From CAYLZN01 sp964387935 (GTDB lineage Bacteria; Acidobacteriota; Vicinamibacteria; Vicinamibacterales; JAFNAJ01), in the NCBI GenBank assembly GCA_964387935.1, contig CAYLZN010000192.1, positions 1 through 11,194 of the forward strand: 11,194 nucleotides of DNA. Direction: 5' to 3'. The stretch's first letter is position 1; every line of letters begins with the position of its first letter. Position numbers and translations under genes: made by a program. A model generated the notes under the pieces. The model was not told where the DNA came from and did no database searches. It saw only the letters and a program-made list of their open reading frames with translations. This document shows, in pieces, positions 7,657 through 11,194 of this stretch.

Positions 7657-7691
7657 TTGACATTACTACATCACTGCATCACTGTATCTCC
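7657..7691 (+). promoter_or_regulatory. Candidate promoter/operator of TA cassette 1
   Basis: A consensus -35 hexamer TTGACA (7657-7662) is followed by two head-to-tail CATCACTG units (7669-7676 and 7677-7684), and the antitoxin ATG starts at 7692. No consensus -10 is seen: the 17-18 base spacing lands on CACTGT or ACTGTA. There is no Shine-Dalgarno before the ATG, so the transcript may be leaderless. VapB-type antitoxins usually repress their own operon through short repeats overlapping the promoter, so the CATCACTG pair is a reasonable operator candidate; that is inference. Confidence 0.4.
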
Positions 7692-7922
7692 ATGAGGACT
7701 ACGGTCACGCTCGACGACGATATTGCGGCGGCGGCACAAGCCCTGGCACGCGCGTCCGGCAAGACACTGGGGCAGGCGTTGTCACTGCTGGCCCGGCGCG
7801 GCCTCAAGGCGCAGAACGCCTTGGGAACGCGCAATGGGCTGCCTGTGTTCGCCGTGAGCGCGAATGCGCCCGTGATTCCGTCCGGGAGGGCGGCAGCACT
7901 GCTGGCCGACGAGGGCGCGTGA
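7692..7922 (+). CDS. VapB-like ribbon-helix-helix antitoxin, copy 1
   Basis: A 76-residue protein. The N-terminus MRTTVTLDDDIAAAAQALAR with the following GKTLGQALSLLARRGL fits a ribbon-helix-helix (CopG/Arc type) DNA-binding fold: a beta strand with alternating Thr/Val, then two helices. The C-terminal tail (GLPVFAVSANAPVIPSGRAAALLADEG) is the expected flexible part that wraps the toxin. ATG 7692 is chosen over more upstream codons because it begins exactly at the RHH strand. The stop overlaps the toxin start by 4 bases (GTGA, 7919-7922), the usual translational coupling of TA operons. The antitoxin neutralises the PIN toxin and probably represses the operon from the repeats at 7669-7684. I see no difference from the copy at 9259-9489. 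Confidence 0.88.
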   Translation: MRTTVTLDDDIAAAAQALARASGKTLGQALSLLARRGLKAQNALGTRNGLPVFAVSANAPVIPSGRAAALLADEGA

Positions 7923-8338
7923 CGGGCCTGCTCGACGTGAACGTGCTACTGGCCCTGGCCTGGCCGACGCACCAGCATCACCACGCGGCGCATCAGTGGT
8001 TTCACGACGAGTCGGGTCGCGGATGGTCGACCTGTGCGCTGACCCAGCTCGGGTTCGTCCGCCTGTCGTCGAATCCCGCCTATTCAGTGGATGCGGTGAC
8101 CCCACAGGATGCGACCAGCCTGCTCCGCAAGCTGACCTCCCACAAGCGGCACCGGTTCTGGGCTGAGTTGCCCGCGCTCGACGCGGACTGCTTCCGTCAC
8201 GCTGCCGGCCATCAGCAGGTGATGGATGCCTACCTGGTGTGGCTGGCGCGGCACCACAAGGGACGCGTCGTGACGTTTGACGCGCGCCTGAAGGCTCACG
8301 CCGCCGGCGCCGATGTCGTAACGACCATCGGCGCCTGA
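7919..8338 (+). CDS. VapC-like PIN-domain toxin, copy 1
   Basis: A 139-residue PIN ribonuclease starting at GTG 7919 inside the antitoxin stop. Motifs: LLDVNVLLALAWPTHQHHHAA with D6, CALTQLGFVRLSSNPA (residues 39-54), VMDAYLVWLARHH with D103, and VVTFDARL with D121. The second acidic position usually found in VapC is Q43 here (TQ instead of TE). In this PIN branch (the HxxHxxAxxW...TQxGFxR type) that substitution is, as I recall, common, so it need not mean inactivity. Length is normal for the family. Such toxins cleave RNA, often tRNA, when the antitoxin is degraded. The distance from the unrelated PIN gene at 1069-1566 shows two different toxin types in one window. Confidence 0.9.
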   Translation: MTGLLDVNVLLALAWPTHQHHHAAHQWFHDESGRGWSTCALTQLGFVRLSSNPAYSVDAVTPQDATSLLRKLTSHKRHRFWAELPALDADCFRHAAGHQQVMDAYLVWLARHHKGRVVTFDARLKAHAAGADVVTTIGA

Positions 8339-8457
8339 AACACGCTGTCCGGCCGGGCAGTCGAAGGGCCGGTGCGGGCTCGCCAGGGCAGGTCTCGGGG
8401 CGCTTGCCGCAGCGCCACGTCCACCATCCTCTCCGACGCTCGCCTCACGGTCAGTGA

Positions 8458-8919
8458 ATCGAGCTCGTCATCGCCCTCACGATCGTGGCCGCCGGCACCT
8501 CGCTTCCCGAGGTGGCGACCTCGATCCTGGCCGCGATCCAGGGAGAGCGGGACATCGCGGTCGGGAACGTCGTCGGCAGCAACATCTTCAACGTCCTCGC
8601 CGTGCTCGGGCTGTCGGGGCTCGCAGCCCCGGCCGGCCTGCCCGTCTCGGGCGCCCTCGCGACGTTCGACCTCCCGGTGCTGATCGCGGTGGTTGTGGCG
8701 TGCCTCCCTATCTTCGCCAGCGGTGCGACGATTGCGCGCTGGGAGGGGGCCCTCTTCCTCTTCTACTACGCGGCCTACACCGCCTACCTCGTGCTCGCCG
8801 CCCAGCAGCACGACGCGTTGCCGGCCTTCAGCGCGGTGATGCAGGTCTTCGTCCTGCCGCTGACGGCGGTGACCCTGGCCGTCGTGGGCTGGCGGGCCTG
8901 GAGGCGACCGGCGGGGTAG
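8458..8919 (+). pseudogene. C-terminal half of a Ca2+/Na+ (CaCA-type) exchanger, fragment B
   Basis: The frame opens directly after a TGA (8455-8457) with IELVIALTIVAAGTSLPEVA, giving 153 residues to the stop at 8917-8919. It contains the alpha-2 ion-binding motif of the CaCA/YrbG superfamily: GTSLPE at fragment residues 13-18 and AVGNVVGSNIFN at 34-45. Three or four further hydrophobic segments end in LPLTAVTLAVVGWRAWRRPAG. Full exchangers are about 320 residues with a second (alpha-1) repeat in the N-terminal half; that half is missing and no start codon precedes the alpha-2 helix. It is therefore an inner-membrane transporter remnant, not a working gene. This is the longest of the three pieces and it sits between the two TA cassettes. 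Confidence 0.85.
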
Positions 8920-9258
8920 CGCGTGCGCCGTTCGATCGAACGTCCCAGACGTGTGGCGATGTCACACATGAAGGAGATCACGATTCGAGATCACGATTCG
9001 GGAGGCGCACCGGCGCACAGGGGCCTGGGTGCGAAGCGCCTGCAAGTACGGTTCGATCCTCGTCCGCGATCGACACCCCACGATGCCAGCGCCCACGGCT
9101 GGTTGGTGAAGGCGATCGGTTGCTCGTCGGCGGAGAGAGGCGGACGGCACGCCAGCGACCGTCCACTGGTCGAACGCGGCCGTCGCGTCCCCGGCCTGCA
9201 CGAGGTCGTGGACCTTGGGTCGCTTGACATTACTACATCACTGCATCACTGTATCTCC
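8920..9258. other. Leader of TA cassette 2, no recognised gene
   Basis: Same sequence as 7353-7691 as far as I can see, with the 13-bp tandem repeat at 8975-9000. No gene recognised. Confidence 0.6.
9224..9258 (+). promoter_or_regulatory. Candidate promoter/operator of TA cassette 2
   Basis: A duplicate of 7657-7691: TTGACA at 9224-9229 and paired CATCACTG at 9236-9251 before the ATG at 9259. Two operators for one identical repressor would be expected to titrate it; that is inference. Confidence 0.4.
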
Positions 9259-9489
9259 ATGAGGACTACGGTCACGCTCGACGACGATATTGCGGCGGCG
9301 GCACAAGCCCTGGCACGCGCGTCCGGCAAGACACTGGGGCAGGCGTTGTCACTGCTGGCCCGGCGCGGCCTCAAGGCGCAGAACGCCTTGGGAACGCGCA
9401 ATGGGCTGCCTGTGTTCGCCGTGAGCGCGAATGCGCCCGTGATTCCGTCCGGGAGGGCGGCAGCACTGCTGGCCGACGAGGGCGCGTGA
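9259..9489 (+). CDS. VapB-like ribbon-helix-helix antitoxin, copy 2
   Basis: A 76-residue protein identical to the antitoxin at 7692-7922 (RHH strand MRTTVTLDDD, helices to about residue 38, flexible tail). It overlaps its toxin by the same 4-base GTGA. The identity means the two cassettes should cross-neutralise fully and act as one larger dose rather than as independent systems. Confidence 0.88.
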   Translation: MRTTVTLDDDIAAAAQALARASGKTLGQALSLLARRGLKAQNALGTRNGLPVFAVSANAPVIPSGRAAALLADEGA

Positions 9490-9905
9490 CGGGCCTGCTC
9501 GACGTGAACGTGCTACTGGCCCTGGCCTGGCCGACGCACCAGCATCACCACGCGGCGCATCAGTGGTTTCACGACGAGTCGGGTCGCGGATGGTCGACCT
9601 GTGCGCTGACCCAGCTCGGGTTCGTCCGCCTGTCGTCGAATCCCGCCTATTCAGTGGATGCGGTGACCCCACAGGATGCGACCAGCCTGCTCCGCAAGCT
9701 GACCTCCCACAAGCGGCACCGGTTCTGGGCTGAGTTGCCCGCGCTCGACGCGGACTGCTTCCGTCACGCTGCCGGCCATCAGCAGGTGATGGATGCCTAC
9801 CTGGTGTGGCTGGCGCGGCACCACAAGGGACGCGTCGTGACGTTTGACGCGCGCCTGAAGGCTCACGCCGCCGGCGCCGATGTCGTAACGACCATCGGCG
9901 CCTGA
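9486..9905 (+). CDS. VapC-like PIN-domain toxin, copy 2
   Basis: A 139-residue protein identical to the toxin at 7919-8338, with the same D6, Q43, D103, D121 pattern and the GTG start within the antitoxin stop. Neither copy shows decay, in contrast to the surrounding gene fragments. This suggests either a very recent duplication or that toxin and antitoxin must stay matched. Confidence 0.9.
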   Translation: MTGLLDVNVLLALAWPTHQHHHAAHQWFHDESGRGWSTCALTQLGFVRLSSNPAYSVDAVTPQDATSLLRKLTSHKRHRFWAELPALDADCFRHAAGHQQVMDAYLVWLARHHKGRVVTFDARLKAHAAGADVVTTIGA

Positions 9906-10024
9906 AACACGCTGTCCGGCCGGGCAGTCGAAGGGCCGGTGCGGGCTCGCCAGGGCAGGTCTCGGGGCGCTTGCCGCAGCGCCACGTCCACCATCCTCTC
10001 CGACGCTCGCCTCACGGTCAGTGA

Positions 10025-10257
10025 ATCGAGCTCGTCATCGCCCTCACGATCGTGGCCGCCGGCACCTCGCTTCCCGAGGTGGCGACCTCGATCCTGGCCG
10101 CGATCCAGGGAGAGCGGGACATCGCGGTCGGGAACGTCGTCGGCAGCAACATCTTCAACGTCCTCGCCGTGCTCGGGCTGTCGGGGCTCGCCTGCCGCTG
10201 ACCGCGGTGACGCTGGCCGTCGTGGGCTGGCGGGCCTGGAGACGGCCGGCGGGGTAG
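10025..10257 (+). pseudogene. Exchanger fragment C: alpha-2 motif joined out of frame to a diverged tail
   Basis: From 10025 the sequence repeats fragment B (IELVIALTIVAAGTSLPEVA ... SNIFNVLAVLGLSGLA) to 10191. It then jumps to the end of the gene: CTG at 10192 to TAG at 10255-10257 encodes LPLTAVTLAVVGWRAWRRPAG. The two parts are in different frames, so the alpha-2 frame stops at once (LACR, then TGA). About 230 bases of the exchanger middle are missing. The tail encodes the same 21 residues as fragment B with four silent base differences, so it comes from another allele or paralogue. Non-functional. Confidence 0.8.
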
Positions 10258-10271
10258 CGCGTGCGCCGTCT

Positions 10272-10577
10272 GCGGCGTTCCATCGAACACTGCGGGAAGG
10301 CGCGATCGAACGTCCGGTGTTCAAGGCGCTCCAGGGGCAGTTCGCGCACGACCTCGACGCGGGCCTCTGGCGTCTGGCCGCTCCGACGGACGCCCTGCTC
10401 CGGGAAGTTCAGAGCGCCTTCGCACGGCTCCGGCCGTCCGTGTTCGTCCGGTCACTGGATGCCTTGCACCTGGTCACGGCGCGCGCCGAAGGCTTCGGTG
10501 TGATCTACTCCAACGACCGCCATCTGCTCGCCGCGTGCAGCCACTTCGACATCAAGGGCGTGGACCCCACGAGTTGA
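10272..10577 (+). pseudogene. 3' fragment of VapC-like PIN toxin (second copy of the 1069-1566 gene)
   Basis: It begins abruptly at AAFHRTLREGAIERPVFKAL and ends GVDPTS with TGA at 10575-10577. It keeps RSLDALHLVTA and YSNDRHLLAA with their Asp residues but lacks the N-terminal Asp and Glu positions, so it cannot be active. It follows the exchanger stop by 14 bases. Its TGA is the probable original stop of this gene, which the other copy has lost. Confidence 0.82.
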
Positions 10578-10591
10578 GGCGGGCAGGGGGC
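10272..10591 (+). repeat. 320-bp dispersed direct repeat, copy 2
   Basis: Partner of 1222-1541. To the left lies exchanger tail sequence, to the right unrelated sequence. One difference seen (A at 10577). Confidence 0.92.
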
Positions 10592-10796
10592 GTCTTCGGG
10601 ACCGCATACAGCCGCCCGGGCGGCCGCAATGAATCGGTCACATCGAAGGTCACAGGAAGGCGCCAGCGCGGCGCCCGTACACGCCCCTCGGGCCGTCCAC
10701 TCGTGTCAGCGTCATCGTCGGACACCTATCGTGCCATCCACCGCTCCGTCTCCAGTCCGGATCACCCCCACCGAAGGCCGTGTGACCGTCAACGCC

Positions 10797-11194
10797 ATGA
10801 ACGCGGGAACGTTGAGAAGAGGGGCCGGGGGGACGCGTGGCCACGCCGTTCACCGCCTGTGCGCGGTGGTGTTCTCCGCCATGTGCCTGGCGTCGACTGC
10901 GGCCCTGGCAGCCGAGCCACCTCCCGGGCTCTCGCCCGCCGAGCGCGAGGTGTTCCAGCGTATCAAGACGCGGATCATCCGTGACGTCACCAAGACGCTC
11001 GCCGACGACCGCATGGAGGGACGCGGCACGCTGCAGCCGGGCGGCGACAAGGCGGCAGCGTGGATTGCCGACCACATGAAGCAGATCGGCCTGGCCCCCG
11101 GCGGTGACGGCGGGACGTACTTCCAGCAGGTGCCGCTCACGGCGGCCGAGTTCGTCGAACCGACGCACGTCACGGTGGACGGAACCGCCCTCGA
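10797..11194 (+). CDS. Secreted M28-family aminopeptidase-like protein, N-terminal part
   Basis: The frame opens at ATG 10797 and runs off the right edge (132 codons). A signal peptide is visible: basic start MNAGTLRRGAGGTRG, hydrophobic LCAVVFSAMCLASTAALAAE with a likely cleavage after ALA. The mature start has DVTKTLADDRMEGRGTLQPG (about residues 62-81), then GGDKAAAWIADHMKQIGLAP and GTYFQQVPL. This is the conserved opening of bacterial M28 zinc aminopeptidases, where substrate-clamping sequences precede the metal-binding domain. The zinc ligands lie beyond the window. An in-frame GTG at 10782 is an alternative start. A weak -10-like TATCGT is at 10727-10732. Bases 10592-10781 hold no gene that I can see. 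Confidence 0.8.
   Translation, partial: MNAGTLRRGAGGTRGHAVHRLCAVVFSAMCLASTAALAAEPPPGLSPAEREVFQRIKTRIIRDVTKTLADDRMEGRGTLQPGGDKAAAWIADHMKQIGLAPGGDGGTYFQQVPLTAAEFVEPTHVTVDGTAL

Larger units (their letters stand above)
7353..7691. other. 339-bp leader of TA cassette 1, no recognised gene
   Basis: Between the exchanger stop and the antitoxin ATG I find no convincing gene. Minus-strand frames here contain strings such as DLVQAGDATAAFDQWTVAG and ADEQPIAFTNQPWALASWG, which could be frameshifted scraps of an unknown gene but match nothing I recognise. The stretch holds a 13-bp tandem repeat (7408-7433) and, at its right end, a promoter-like region (7657-7684). The same leader recurs at 8920-9258. Confidence 0.6.
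7201..8624 (+). repeat. Large direct repeat, copy 1 (exchanger tail + TA cassette + exchanger alpha-2 start)
   Basis: This matches 8768-10191 at an offset of 1567 bases. By eye the only differences are three bases within the first 20 or so positions. The repeat unit contains a complete antitoxin-toxin pair; 143 bases (8625-8767) separate the two copies. Confidence 0.93.
8768..10191 (+). repeat. Large direct repeat, copy 2
   Basis: Partner of 7201-8624, offset 1567 bases, including the 13-bp tandem repeat (8975-9000), the leader, the TA cassette and the exchanger alpha-2 start. Identity ends at 10191, where copy 1 continues into the exchanger middle and copy 2 switches to a diverged exchanger tail. 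Confidence 0.93.

Noticed and set aside
8454..9227. 257-codon plus-strand frame across exchanger fragment B and the leader
   Set aside because: Wrong frame relative to the GTSLPE exchanger frame; Arg/Pro-rich with no motif.
7201..10191. CRISPR or integron-like array as explanation of the repeats
   Set aside because: The repeats are 1.4 kb and gene-containing with no regular short repeat/spacer pattern, and no integrase or attC-like fold is visible.
10611..10624. 14-bp perfect palindrome GCCGCCCGGGCGGC
   Set aside because: No loop and no following T-run, so not a terminator. Short GC palindromes are expected in such sequence.
10650..11168. Minus-strand 172-codon frame opposite the M28 gene
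   Set aside because: Antisense shadow of the recognised signal peptide and M28 start.

Overview
This is a GC-rich bacterial window that most resembles Acidobacteriota, probably a Vicinamibacteria-like soil or metagenome lineage. The inference rests on gene content: a eukaryotic-like Ser/Thr kinase with a C-terminal membrane anchor, a Tat-exported D-aminoacylase-type amidohydrolase, a secreted Asp-box (VPS10/sialidase-like) protein ending in 'YLAEGAT'-type repeat units, S41 and M28 peptidases, and PIN-domain toxins. No rRNA or tRNA was seen, so the taxonomy is unconfirmed. A run of exactly 100 N at 4990-5089 shows the sequence is a scaffold with an unsized gap.

Layout. 1-973 (minus): N-terminal part of a Ser/Thr kinase running off the left edge, apparently lacking its alphaD-alphaE segment. 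1069-1566 (plus): a VapC-like PIN gene with no start codon and a lost stop. 1684-3369 (plus): an intact amidohydrolase with a Tat signal, the only clearly intact long gene. 3371-3587 (plus): a decayed kinase remnant. 3639-6378 (plus): a secreted Asp-box protein broken by several frame changes and by the gap. 6493-6909 (minus): C-terminal remnant of a tricorn-like S41 peptidase. 7017-7140 (minus): scrap of an IS91-type transposase. 7197-10257: a tandem array built from the C-terminal half of a Ca2+/Na+ exchanger gene alternating with a complete VapB/VapC-like toxin-antitoxin cassette (unit 1567 bp; two complete cassettes, three exchanger pieces). 10272-10577: a second copy of the 3' end of the first PIN gene. 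10797-11194 (plus): 5' part of a secreted M28 peptidase running off the right edge.

The genes do not form one pathway. The dominant signal is rearrangement. Nearly every gene other than the amidohydrolase, the two toxin-antitoxin cassettes and the visible part of the M28 gene carries an internal deletion, frame change, truncation or duplicated end. Two direct repeats stand out: a 1424-bp pair (7201-8624 and 8768-10191) and a 320-bp pair about 9 kb apart (1222-1541 and 10272-10591). Either this is a real accessory island shaped by repeat recombination and an IS91-type element, or it is partly a chimeric or collapsed assembly of related strains. The sequence alone cannot decide, and both readings are carried through the findings. 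I found no convincing new multi-gene system; the amplified toxin-antitoxin/exchanger array is the best candidate for follow-up.
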